Positions 56,642-64,000 of a stretch of 64,000 nt of DNA are shown piece by piece. Both the position numbers and the translations under genes were made by a program. The stretch comes from Stutzerimonas kunmingensis (lineage in GTDB: Bacteria; Pseudomonadota; Gammaproteobacteria; Pseudomonadales; Pseudomonadaceae), in assembly GCF_021432085.1 (NCBI RefSeq), contig NZ_CP090366.1, positions 2,108,001-2,172,000 on the forward strand. Direction: 5' to 3'. The first letter of the stretch is position 1, and each line of letters starts with the position of its first letter. The notes below the pieces were generated by a model. The model did no database searches. It was not told the origin of the DNA and worked only from the letters and a program-made list of their open reading frames with translations.

Positions 56642-57631
56642 ATGAAAGCAAAGCATTGGCTGGTTCCAGCTCTGCTGCTGCTGAGCACGTTTGCTCAGGC
56701 GCAGGAGAAGTTCAAGGTTGGCTACATCCGTGTGATGGACGATGCCCAGGCCATGGTTGCACACGAGGCCGGTCTGTATAAGAAGCATGGCCTTGACGTC
56801 GAGCTGATCGAGTTCAGTTCCGGTACCGACCTGATCAAGGCGATCGTCGGCGGGCAGTTGGATACCGGCGTCCTCGGCTTTACCAATGCGGTGGCCTGGG
56901 CCTCCAAAGGTGCTGACCTCAAGGTGGTCGGTGGCGCTCAGCAGGGCTACCACTCCATCGTGGCGCTTGAGGGTTCGGGTATCGAGAAGGTTGCCGACCT
57001 GAAGGGCAAGATCCTCGCTTCGCAGAAAGAGGGGAGCACCGCCGATGCAGTGCTGCGTGGCGTGACCTTGAAGAATGCCGAACTCAAGCCGAGCGACGTC
57101 AACATCATGGGTGTCAGCCCGGCCGTTGCGGTGCAGTCGCTGGTGTCCGGGCGTGTCGATGCGGCGTTCCTGTTCGAGCCGTATGATCGCATCGCGCAGC
57201 TGGTTGCCCCGGTTCAGCAGGTCTACGAGATCGGTGAAGTGTGGCCATTCCCGTGCATGGTGGTGATCACCTCCGGCGATACCCTGGCCAAGCGCAAGGA
57301 TGCCGTCTGGAAGTCGCTGGACGCCCAGCGCGATGCCATCGAAATGCTCGACAAGCAGCCTGCCGAGGCAGCCAAGCTGATCGCTGACTACTTCATCGCC
57401 GAGCCGACGCTGAAGACGCTCAAGCGTGGTGAGCTCGCTCGCGAGGTTGTCATTGAGGAGGCGATCGGAACCCAGACCTTCAGCGCCAAGCTTGGCAAGG
57501 ACGATCTGGCGCGCATCCAGGAGCTGGCGGACATTCTGCAGGAGCTCGGTTCGCTGAAGACCCGCGATGGCAAGCCGTTCGACACCAGTGCCATCGTCGA
57601 TCTGTCCTGGCAGGAAGCTCGCGAACTCTGA
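56642..57631 (+). CDS. NitT/TauT-type ABC transporter substrate-binding protein
   Basis: 329-residue periplasmic protein with a signal peptide (cleavage after AQA near residue 20) and an NMT1/SsuA-type binding fold. KVGYIRVMDDAQAMVAHEAGLYKKHGL is the typical start, and SGTDLIKAIVGGQLDTGVLG and GVSPAVAVQSLVSGRVDAAFLFEPYD contact the ligand in relatives. Ligand could be a sulfonate, nitrate or pyrimidine-type compound; not determinable. First gene of an ABC operon. Confidence 0.9.
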   Translation: MKAKHWLVPALLLLSTFAQAQEKFKVGYIRVMDDAQAMVAHEAGLYKKHGLDVELIEFSSGTDLIKAIVGGQLDTGVLGFTNAVAWASKGADLKVVGGAQQGYHSIVALEGSGIEKVADLKGKILASQKEGSTADAVLRGVTLKNAELKPSDVNIMGVSPAVAVQSLVSGRVDAAFLFEPYDRIAQLVAPVQQVYEIGEVWPFPCMVVITSGDTLAKRKDAVWKSLDAQRDAIEMLDKQPAEAAKLIADYFIAEPTLKTLKRGELAREVVIEEAIGTQTFSAKLGKDDLARIQELADILQELGSLKTRDGKPFDTSAIVDLSWQEAREL

Positions 57632-57656
57632 TTGCTTGACTCTGGTTTGAAACTAC

Positions 57657-57684
57657 ACGGGTCCGGCCTTTGTGCCGGGCCGTT
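57657..57684 (+). terminator. Imperfect hairpin between binding-protein and ATPase genes
   Basis: ACGG-GT-CCGGC pairing with GCCGG-GCC-GT around a CTTTGT loop, in the 103-base gap inside the ABC operon. It may act as a 3' stabiliser or partial terminator that lets the binding protein be made in excess over ATPase and permease. Pairing is imperfect and only three T follow. Confidence 0.35.
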
Positions 57685-57734
57685 TGCATCGCCCGCATTG
57701 CCGGGCAATTTCGTTTCTGGATTTGCGGATTTTT

Positions 57735-58481
57735 ATGCAACTCAGGTTTGAAGAAGTAGACAAGCGCTTCGGGCAGCTCGAAGTCATCAAGGGCTTCAGC
57801 GGTGAGTTCGCCCAGGGTGAACTGGTGGCTCTGGTTGGACCTTCGGGTTGCGGCAAGTCGACCCTGCTGCATCTGGTTGCCGGGCTGGAGAAGCCCAGCG
57901 CGGGCCGCGTGCTTGCTGACGAAAAACCGATCACCGAGCCGAGCCCTCGACGTACGCTGGTGTTCCAGGAGCATGCCCTCTATCCCTGGCTCAGCCTGCA
58001 GGGCAACGTTGCCATGGCGCTGGAACTGCAGGGCGTGGCCAAGGCCAGCGCATTCGAACAGGCGCAGGCCTGGCTCGAGCGTGTCGGCCTCAATGGATTC
58101 GAGCATTACTACCCGCACCAGGTCTCCGGCGGCATGCGCCAACGCACGGCCCTTGCCCGTGCATTCATCGCCAAACCCGAGGTGCTGTTGCTCGACGAAC
58201 CGTTTGGCGCCCTCGATGCCCTGACCCGAATGGCATTGCAGGACGTGTTGCGTGAACTGATCGAGGAGCATCAGCCGACGGTGCTGTTGGTCACCCATGA
58301 TGTCGATGAGGCCCTTTACCTGGCCGATCACGTTCTGGTGTTCAGCGCGCGGCCGACTCGCGTGCTGAAAACCTTCAACTTCACCCATTGCGAGAAGAGC
58401 CACGACCTGTCCGACTTCGCTGCCGAGCGTAAGGAAATTCTCAGTCTGCTGGGTATCAAGACGGAGGTAGCGCATCCATGA
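57735..58481 (+). CDS. ABC transporter ATP-binding protein (NitT/TauT type)
   Basis: 248-residue ATPase: Walker A GPSGCGKST (35-43), Q-loop VFQEHALYPWL, signature VSGGMRQR, Walker B LLLDEPFGALD and H-loop VTHDVDEAL. Energises the adjacent permease. The ATG at 57735 lies in an AT-rich leader; the frame upstream is unsupported. Overlaps the permease start by four bases. Confidence 0.93.
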   Translation: MQLRFEEVDKRFGQLEVIKGFSGEFAQGELVALVGPSGCGKSTLLHLVAGLEKPSAGRVLADEKPITEPSPRRTLVFQEHALYPWLSLQGNVAMALELQGVAKASAFEQAQAWLERVGLNGFEHYYPHQVSGGMRQRTALARAFIAKPEVLLLDEPFGALDALTRMALQDVLRELIEEHQPTVLLVTHDVDEALYLADHVLVFSARPTRVLKTFNFTHCEKSHDLSDFAAERKEILSLLGIKTEVAHP

Positions 58482-59251
58482 GTCAGGCTCGCCGTCTTAC
58501 AGGCCCAAAGAAGTACCTTGCGGTCGTTCTGGCCATCCTGTTCATTCTTCTGATCTGGCAGGCCGCAGCATGGAGTTTGCCGGCCTTTCTGATGCCAGGT
58601 ATCCCGACCGTCTTCGAGCGTCTGTTCAGCACTATCCAGGAGCCAGAGTTCCGCGAAGGGCTTTACGGCAGTATGAGTCGCCTCGGCAGCGGCTACAGTT
58701 TTGCGCTGTTGTTCGGGATCGGTTTTGGCCTGGTGGGTGGGGTGCTGTTCTTCTTCCGCGAGATCCTGCGCTCGGCCATCGTCATTCTGCAGTCGATTCC
58801 GTCGATCGCCTGGGTGCCGTTGTTTCTGATCGTGATGGGTTTCGGCAATCTGCCGATCATCGTGGTGGTCGCCCTGGCCGCTTTCTTCCCGATGGCGCTG
58901 TCGGTGATGAATGCCACCGAGAGCGTGCTGCCGGTGCACGTCGCCGCGGCGCGGGTCATGGGTGCCTCGCGCTGGCAGCTGCTGCGCCGCGTTTATCTGC
59001 CCGCCGTGATGCCAGAGCTGATCACCGGCGCGCAGCTGGCCTTCGGTAACGCCTGGCGTGCACTGATCTCCGCCGAAATGCTGATCGGTTTCGGCCAGGG
59101 GCTCGGGCGTTCGCTCGCGTACTCGGGCGAGATTGCTGACATGGTTGGCGTGATGATGAACATTCTGGTCATCGCCATTCTCGCCACGCTGATCGATCAG
59201 GTTGTACTGGAGAAGTTCAAGCAGCGGATGCTTCGCTATCAGTACGTCTGA
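58478..59251 (+). CDS. ABC transporter permease (NitT/TauT type)
   Basis: 257-residue inner-membrane protein with about six hydrophobic segments. The ATPase-coupling EAA-like loop is in AAARVMGASRWQLLRRVYLPAVMPEL. Translationally coupled to the ATPase gene (ATGA overlap) and followed 9 bases later by a further periplasmic binding-type protein. Confidence 0.92.
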   Translation: MSQARRLTGPKKYLAVVLAILFILLIWQAAAWSLPAFLMPGIPTVFERLFSTIQEPEFREGLYGSMSRLGSGYSFALLFGIGFGLVGGVLFFFREILRSAIVILQSIPSIAWVPLFLIVMGFGNLPIIVVVALAAFFPMALSVMNATESVLPVHVAAARVMGASRWQLLRRVYLPAVMPELITGAQLAFGNAWRALISAEMLIGFGQGLGRSLAYSGEIADMVGVMMNILVIAILATLIDQVVLEKFKQRMLRYQYV

Positions 59252-59260
59252 GGCCATTGC

Positions 59261-59965
59261 ATGTCTGTTCCCTCGCGCATTGCCATATGGCTCGTCCTGT
59301 TGATGCCGGTCGCTGCGATGGCCGAGTCGTTGCGGGTGCAACTGCCCGAACGCAGGGTGCTGTCCAGCAGCGAAACGGAGAGTTTCGAGTCGGCGCTGAT
59401 CGAGCAATTGGCCGAAGCGCTTGGGCGTTCCGGGTTTTCCGTGGTCAGCGCAGATGACGCTGAAGTGCGCCTGGTCGCAGGCGATCGGGTCGGCCCGGCC
59501 ACTTACTATCATGCTGTGCCTGCCGCGCTAAGCGCGACGGAAGGTGAGTTGCTTGCCTGGTCCGATCTTCAGGGGCAGACGGTTTGCGTCAATCGCGCGA
59601 GTCCATATGGAGCGTTGCTGAGCGAGCGCTTCGCGGCGGCGCCTCGGGAATATCCGAGCGCGGCGCATGCGCTGATCGGACTCAAGCTTGGTGAGTGCGC
59701 TGCGGTTGTCGAAGATGATGTGCTGCTGACGGAGATCGCCACCTTGCCCGAGTGGCGGCGTTACAAGCACCTGTTACCGTCGCTTTTCGATGCCGGCTGG
59801 CAGCTAAGCCTGACGGTCGCCGATGACGCTAACCTGCAGCAGCAGATCAACGCACTCTTGGCGCAATGGTCGGCAGAAGGGCGGTTGGCGGGGCTGACTC
59901 AGCAATGGGTCGATGAGGTGGCATTTCAGGCATACGTGCTGGCCGACACCCTGGACTGCCACTGA
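59261..59965 (+). CDS. Periplasmic solute-binding (family 3-like) protein
   Basis: 234 residues with a signal peptide (IAIWLVLLMPVAAMAES, cleavage near residue 22) and a family-3 solute-binding-like domain (LAEALGRSGFSVVS; LQGQTVCVNRASPYGALLSERF; LTVADDANLQQQINALLAQW). It is the last gene of the ABC operon, although its type differs from that of the first-gene binding protein. It may be a second receptor or an accessory sensor. Convergent with the SCO gene. Confidence 0.75.
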   Translation: MSVPSRIAIWLVLLMPVAAMAESLRVQLPERRVLSSSETESFESALIEQLAEALGRSGFSVVSADDAEVRLVAGDRVGPATYYHAVPAALSATEGELLAWSDLQGQTVCVNRASPYGALLSERFAAAPREYPSAAHALIGLKLGECAAVVEDDVLLTEIATLPEWRRYKHLLPSLFDAGWQLSLTVADDANLQQQINALLAQWSAEGRLAGLTQQWVDEVAFQAYVLADTLDCH

Positions 59966-59993
59966 TTCGGTAATTCGGCTTCGATGGCCAGTT

Positions 59994-60602
59994 TCAGCGT
60001 TCGTTCTCGAGTATCTGCGGCAGCATCCGCTGCAAGCCCTCCAGTTTCAGCGGCGCACGAACATGCCCGCGCAGGCTGCCATCCGGTGCGACCAAGGCCA
60101 GATTTCCGCTATGACTGACACTGTAGTCGCCTTCTGTTTCGCGCGCCGGAACGAAAGGGAGACCCAGTGCCCTGGATAGCCTTAGCAGTTGCTCCATGTT
60201 GCCGGTCAAGCCGCTGAAGCCGGCGCGGTAGTAGCTCAGGTAGGCCTTGAGTTGTTCCGGCGTGTCGCGCGCGGGATCGGCGCTGACCAATACCACCTGC
60301 AACTGCTCGCGAGTCTCGGGCGGTAGCTGGCTGAGCAGCCGACGCATGTCGCTCAGCGTGGTCGGGCAGATGTCGGGGCAGGCGGTAAAGCCGAAGAACA
60401 GGATGTGCCAGCGCCCCTGCAGCGACGAAGTACTGAAAGGCTGGCCGTCCTGGTCGATCAGCTCGAACTGGGGAATGGGTCGTTCACGCGGCAGCAGCAG
60501 GATATTCGCCTGGTCCAGCAGTGCATCGCGATCGAGTGCGAACCCGGGAGGAGTACAGGCCAGAACTAGGATAAGTAGGCTGCGCCTTAACGTCATTAAC
60601 AC
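59994..60602 (-). CDS. SCO1/SenC-family copper chaperone-like protein
   Basis: 202-residue thioredoxin-fold protein with an N-terminal signal (SLLILVLACTPPGFA). The copper-binding Cys75 and Cys79 are in TACPDICPTTL, and His164 is in YSVSHSGNLAL. SCO proteins deliver copper to the CuA centre of cytochrome oxidase or act as thiol reductases. The GTG at 60602 has an AAAGGAT site seven bases away; an ATG two codons later is an alternative. Confidence 0.88.
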   Translation of the reverse strand: MLMTLRRSLLILVLACTPPGFALDRDALLDQANILLLPRERPIPQFELIDQDGQPFSTSSLQGRWHILFFGFTACPDICPTTLSDMRRLLSQLPPETREQLQVVLVSADPARDTPEQLKAYLSYYRAGFSGLTGNMEQLLRLSRALGLPFVPARETEGDYSVSHSGNLALVAPDGSLRGHVRAPLKLEGLQRMLPQILENER

Positions 60603-60643
60603 GGGCAGATCCTTTACCTAGCAGCGGCGCGGAGAATTCGCCG

Positions 60644-61192
60644 TCAGCGGTCGCTTAGGGCGAAGGCGGTCAGAGTGAACGTGGGAATGCCAATGTCCTG
60701 AAGTTTCTGCGATCCGCCCAGTTCGGGTAAATCGATGATGGCAGCCGCCTCATGAATGCTCGCGCGCATGCGTCGCACAAGCTGTGCGGCGGCTAGCAGC
60801 GTGCCGCCGGTCGCAATCAGGTCATCGAACAACAGCACCGAATCGCCCTCGCAAAGGCTGTCGGCGTGAATCTCCAGATGCGCTTCGCCATATTCGGTGC
60901 TGTAGGCCTGCGACAGCACGTCGGCCGGCAGCTTGCCCTGCTTGCGAAACAGCACCAGAGGTTTGTTCAGCTCATAGGCGAGAATCGAGCCGACCAGGAA
61001 CCCTCGTGCATCAAGCGCGCCGATATGTGTGAAGTCGGCCTCCACATAGCGCTGAATGAAGCTGTCAGCCACCATGCGTAGCGCCTTTGGCGACTGGAAT
61101 AGCGGGGTGATGTCGCGAAACACCACACCCGGGCGGGGAAAGTCCTGCACCGGGCGGATCAGGGTCTTGATGCTGAACTCGTCGAAGATCAT
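60644..61192 (-). CDS. apt: Adenine phosphoribosyltransferase
   Basis: 182-residue purine-salvage enzyme that makes AMP from adenine and PRPP. PRPP motif [17 protein letters not shown] (about residues 120-136), N-terminal [20 protein letters not shown] and the flexible [12 protein letters not shown] loop are all present. Lies between SCO and anr on the same strand. Confidence 0.95.
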   Translation of the reverse strand: MIFDEFSIKTLIRPVQDFPRPGVVFRDITPLFQSPKALRMVADSFIQRYVEADFTHIGALDARGFLVGSILAYELNKPLVLFRKQGKLPADVLSQAYSTEYGEAHLEIHADSLCEGDSVLLFDDLIATGGTLLAAAQLVRRMRASIHEAAAIIDLPELGGSQKLQDIGIPTFTLTAFALSDR

Positions 61193-61219
61193 CGGATCTG
61201 CTACTCCAAACGCGCTGAC

Positions 61220-61954
61220 TCAGACATCCATTGCGCCGCCGGCTAGGGCGCACAGTCCGATGGAATCCAGAATGCGTACTTCCTTGCCCTCGGCCTCGAG
61301 TAAGCCACTCTGCTGAAAACGGGTGAATACACGGGAAACGGTCTCGACCGCCAGGCCCAGGTAATTGCCGATCTCGTTGCGCGACATCGGCAGGCGGAAC
61401 TGATTGGCCGAGAAGCCGCGTGCGCTGAAGCGTGCAGAAAGGTTGATGAGGAAGGTCGCGATGCGCTCATCGGCGGTCTTTTTCGACAGCAACAACATCA
61501 TCTGCTGATCATCGCGGATTTCGCGGCTCATGATGCGCATGAGTTGGCGACGCAGCTGCGGCAGCAGGACGCTCAGTTCGTCGAGTCGTTCGAAGGGAAT
61601 TTCGCAAACCGAGGTGGTTTCCAATGCCTGCGCGGTGACTGGATAGCTTTCGGTATCCATGCCGGAAAGACCGACCAGCTCGCTGGGCAGGTGGAATCCG
61701 GTGATCTGCTCCTCGCCGCCATCGGTAACGCTGAACGTCCGCAACGCCCCGGAGCGTACGGCGAATACGGAACTGAACACGTCGCCCTGGCGGAACAAGG
61801 TTTCGCCTTTCTTCAGGGGGCGGCCGCGTTTGACGATGTCGTCCAAAGCGTCCATGTCCTGCATGTTCAGCGACAGGGGCAGGCACAGCCCGGACAGGCT
61901 GCAATCCTTGCAATGAGCTTGCCGCTGCGCACGGACCTTGATCGATTCGGACAT
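61220..61954 (-). CDS. anr: FNR-family oxygen-responsive regulator Anr
   Basis: 244-residue CRP/FNR protein. Cysteines 15, 18 and 24 ([11 protein letters not shown]) and Cys117 (TTSVCEIP) would ligate the oxygen-labile 4Fe-4S cluster. The cNMP-like sensor domain is followed by an HTH whose recognition helix reads [13 protein letters not shown], the Glu-Ser-Arg pattern that reads TTGAT half-sites. It controls denitrification, arginine fermentation and micro-oxic genes. Adjacent to hemN, which carries an Anr-type box upstream. ATG with AGGAAG site. Confidence 0.94.
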   Translation of the reverse strand: MSESIKVRAQRQAHCKDCSLSGLCLPLSLNMQDMDALDDIVKRGRPLKKGETLFRQGDVFSSVFAVRSGALRTFSVTDGGEEQITGFHLPSELVGLSGMDTESYPVTAQALETTSVCEIPFERLDELSVLLPQLRRQLMRIMSREIRDDQQMMLLLSKKTADERIATFLINLSARFSARGFSANQFRLPMSRNEIGNYLGLAVETVSRVFTRFQQSGLLEAEGKEVRILDSIGLCALAGGAMDV

Positions 61955-62071
61955 AGAGGGCTTCCTGGAAACCTAGTTATAGCGCGCAAGGTTAACTCAG
62001 GACGTCGGCGATGGCCAATCGGCTCAAGGGTCGCAGGCAATGATTGGGACGATAGTCTGAGGCGCTCTAGA

Positions 62072-63448
62072 TCAGGCGCGGCTGGCCTGTCTGACCTGCT
62101 CGGGGAGATAGTGGTCGAAGAGCATGCATATCGAGCGAACCAGTAGCCGGCCAGCAGGCTGAATCAGCAGATGGCTCTCGGTGATCTCGATCATCCCATC
62201 AGCGGCCATCTGCTCGAGCATCGGCCAGGCTTCGGCGAAGTACTGTCTGAACTCGATGTCATGCTCGCTCTCGATTTTCGTGAAGCTCAGCTCGAAATCG
62301 CAGATTAGAGACTGGATGACGGTGCGGCGGATATGGTCGTCCTGTTTGCAGCGTAAGCCTCTGGCGGTGGCTAGCTGATGCTGATCCAGCTGATATTGGT
62401 ATTGTTCGATGTCGCTGGTGTTCTGGCAGTAGAGATCACCGATCTGGCTGATGGCCGAAACGCCGAGACCCACCAGATCGCAATGGCAATGGGTGGTGTA
62501 GCCCTGGAAGTTGCGCTGCAGGCTGCCATCTTCTTGCGCCATGGCCAGTTCATCGTCCGGCAGGGCGAAGTGGTCCACGCCTATGTAGCGGTATCCCGCG
62601 TCGGTGAGCAAATGAATGCTCTGCTCCAGCATGGCCAGCTTTTCGGCGGGGGCCGGCAGGTCGTTGGCGTTGATACGGCGCTGCGGCGCGTATTGCTCAG
62701 GCAGATGAGCATAGTTGAACAGCGAGAGCCGGTCCGGCTGCAGGTCAATGATCGCCTCAACGGTTCTGGCGAAGCGTGCTGGCGTCTGCAGCGGCAGGCC
62801 GTATATCAGATCGATGCTCAGCGAGTGGTACTGCAGCGTGCGGGCCGCCTCGATGATGGTGCGTGTTTGTTCCAGGGTCTGCATGCGATTGATGGCGCGC
62901 TGAACGTCCGGGTCCAGATCCTGCACGCCGATGCTGATGCGGTTGAAACCTAGTTCGCGGAGCAGGCCGATGGTTGGCCAATCCGCTTCCCGGGGGTCGA
63001 TCTCGATACTGAAGTCGCCATGATCATCGTCCTGCAGGTTGAAGTGCTGGCGCAGATGGCTCATCAGCCGACGCAGTTGATCATGGCTGAGAAAGGTAGG
63101 TGTGCCGCCGCCAAAGTGCAGCTGCTCGACCACCTGGTCCTTGCCCAGATGGCAGGTGATCAGCTCGATTTCTTTCTCGAGGCGTTCCAGATAGGGCTGT
63201 GCGCGTGTCCGGTCGTTGGTCACCACCTTGTTGCGGCCGCAGTAGTAGCAGGCGTTGGCGCAGAATGGCAGATGGACGTACAGCGACAGCGGGCGTGACG
63301 CCTGGCGGCTGCCGCGCAATGCGTGCAGCAGGTCGAACGAGCCGACCTTTTCATTGAACTGGGCCGCGGTCGGGTACGACGTATAGCGCGGGCCGGCCTG
63401 ATCGTAGCGACGGATCAGGTCGGAATCCCAGCGAATGGAGTCGAGCAT
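62072..63448 (-). CDS. hemN: Oxygen-independent coproporphyrinogen III oxidase
   Basis: 458-residue radical-SAM enzyme that decarboxylates coproporphyrinogen III without oxygen. The 4Fe-4S/SAM motif is Cys63-x3-Cys67-x2-Cys70 in PFCANACYYCGRNK, preceded by YTSYPTAAQF; FGGGTPTFLS and GVQDLDPDVQRAINR follow. Full length HemN, not the shorter HemW. The upstream interval contains an Anr box, fitting micro-oxic induction. Confidence 0.96.
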   Translation of the reverse strand: MLDSIRWDSDLIRRYDQAGPRYTSYPTAAQFNEKVGSFDLLHALRGSRQASRPLSLYVHLPFCANACYYCGRNKVVTNDRTRAQPYLERLEKEIELITCHLGKDQVVEQLHFGGGTPTFLSHDQLRRLMSHLRQHFNLQDDDHGDFSIEIDPREADWPTIGLLRELGFNRISIGVQDLDPDVQRAINRMQTLEQTRTIIEAARTLQYHSLSIDLIYGLPLQTPARFARTVEAIIDLQPDRLSLFNYAHLPEQYAPQRRINANDLPAPAEKLAMLEQSIHLLTDAGYRYIGVDHFALPDDELAMAQEDGSLQRNFQGYTTHCHCDLVGLGVSAISQIGDLYCQNTSDIEQYQYQLDQHQLATARGLRCKQDDHIRRTVIQSLICDFELSFTKIESEHDIEFRQYFAEAWPMLEQMAADGMIEITESHLLIQPAGRLLVRSICMLFDHYLPEQVRQASRA

Positions 63449-63508
63449 GTGGCGTTCCCGGTCATGACGGCGGTCGCTGGATTCTAGGGGCAGGGCATTG
63501 CGGCGGAC

Positions 63509-63522
63509 TTGACCTGTATCAA
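63509..63522. promoter_or_regulatory. Anr/FNR box between hemN and nadE
   Basis: TTGACCTGTATCAA matches TTGAT-N4-ATCAA with one mismatch (C for T in the first half-site). It is about 60 bases upstream of the hemN start and about 130 from nadE, so hemN is the more likely target. An additional TTGATC half-site lies close by at 63525-63530. Confidence 0.7.
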
Positions 63523-63654
63523 ACTTGATCCGACCCTAGCGCGCTGGGCCAGATCGGCGCCGACATCCGGAAGGATCGCGCTGATTGGCGGTCAGATGAT
63601 CACGTCAGCGTCTTATGCTTCAGCAGCGCCTTCATATCGCCAGAGGAGAGATTC

Positions 63655-64000
63655 ATGCACAGCCGCCAGCAGGAAATCGCAACCGCGCTCAACGTCTGCG
63701 CACCATTTACCGGGCCGGAGTCGGTACAGGCCGAGATTGATCGTCGGGTGAGCTTCATCCAGACCTGCTTGCGCGAGTCGGGCCTGAAGACCTTGGTGCT
63801 CGGGATCAGTGGTGGCGTCGATTCGACCACGGCGGGTCTGCTGGCCCAGCGGGCGGTCGCCGGCATGCGCGAAGCAGGGGAAGGCGACGACTATAGCTTC
63901 ATCGCCGTGCGCCTGCCTTATCAGGTGCAGCATGACGAGCATGAAGCGCAGCTGGCGGTGGATGCGATCAAGCCCGACGAGTGCCACACCGTGAACATCG
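63655..64000 (+). CDS. nadE: NAD+ synthase (N-terminal part)
   Basis: The first 115 codons of an ammonia-dependent NAD synthetase, continuing off the right edge. The PP-loop ATP site [11 protein letters not shown] (about residues 51-61) and the following [10 protein letters not shown] segment are clear. There is no N-terminal nitrilase domain, so it is the short, ammonia-using type. Strong AGAGGAGAG ribosome site before the ATG. Divergent from hemN. Confidence 0.93.
   Translation, partial: MHSRQQEIATALNVCAPFTGPESVQAEIDRRVSFIQTCLRESGLKTLVLGISGGVDSTTAGLLAQRAVAGMREAGEGDDYSFIAVRLPYQVQHDEHEAQLAVDAIKPDECHTVNI

Overview
The window is a high-GC gammaproteobacterial chromosome segment. Gene content and order (leuCDB-asd-usg-fimV-truA-trpF-accD-folC-dedD-cvpA-purF-metZ-xcpQ/xcpP, dnaX-ybaB-recR, anr-hemN) match Pseudomonas, most likely the Pseudomonas stutzeri group (Stutzerimonas). 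No CRISPR array, prophage or intact insertion sequence is visible. The two ends cut through a chain-length/tyrosine-kinase gene (left) and nadE (right).

Layout. 1-4674 (minus strand): the start of a surface-polysaccharide cluster. In transcription order it holds a 2OG-Fe(II)-type oxygenase, a DegT sugar aminotransferase, a Wzx-like flippase, a family-2 glycosyltransferase and a Wzc/Wzz-like protein. It is preceded by an 860-bp AT-richer gap carrying a sequence identical to the RfaH-recruiting ops core on the cluster's strand. 5535-5857: two tandem initiator tRNA genes, each with its own promoter and terminator. 5923-9289: small membrane/secreted proteins, dusC, an SDR and Hsp20. 9347-14808: a divergent LysR gene, then leuC-leuD-leuB and asd. 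14944-26906: a long run of co-oriented housekeeping genes from usg (a catalytically dead Asd paralogue) to metZ. 26975-29560: xcpP-xcpQ (GspC/GspD) without the rest of the type II secretion genes. 29818-30007: tRNA-Val and tRNA-Asp.

30146-44355 is more accessory. It holds a phosphoenolpyruvate-mutase-like gene interrupted by an in-frame TGA, a threonine aldolase, a LysR/WrbA/MFS divergent unit, a PAS-GGDEF-EAL protein, a protealysin-like M4 protease with its emfourin-type inhibitor, the cyanide-insensitive oxidase cioAB with a small DUF2474 protein, and a membrane-anchored nitrilase-fold protein translationally coupled to an AraC regulator. 44486-64000 returns to core functions: fadH, a coiled-coil protein, a PLP desulfhydrase/deaminase, a cyclic-nucleotide-binding/rhodanese fusion, a MATE pump, pdxB, dnaX-ybaB-recR, a NitT/TauT-type ABC operon with an additional binding protein, a SCO protein, apt, anr, hemN and nadE. 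An Anr-type box sits between hemN and nadE.

The strongest leads for follow-up are the ops element before the polysaccharide cluster, the TGA-interrupted mutase gene, the dead Asd paralogue Usg, the protease/inhibitor pair, the isolated xcpPQ pair, and the nitrilase-AraC coupling. Nothing here looks like a wholly new defence or mobile system.
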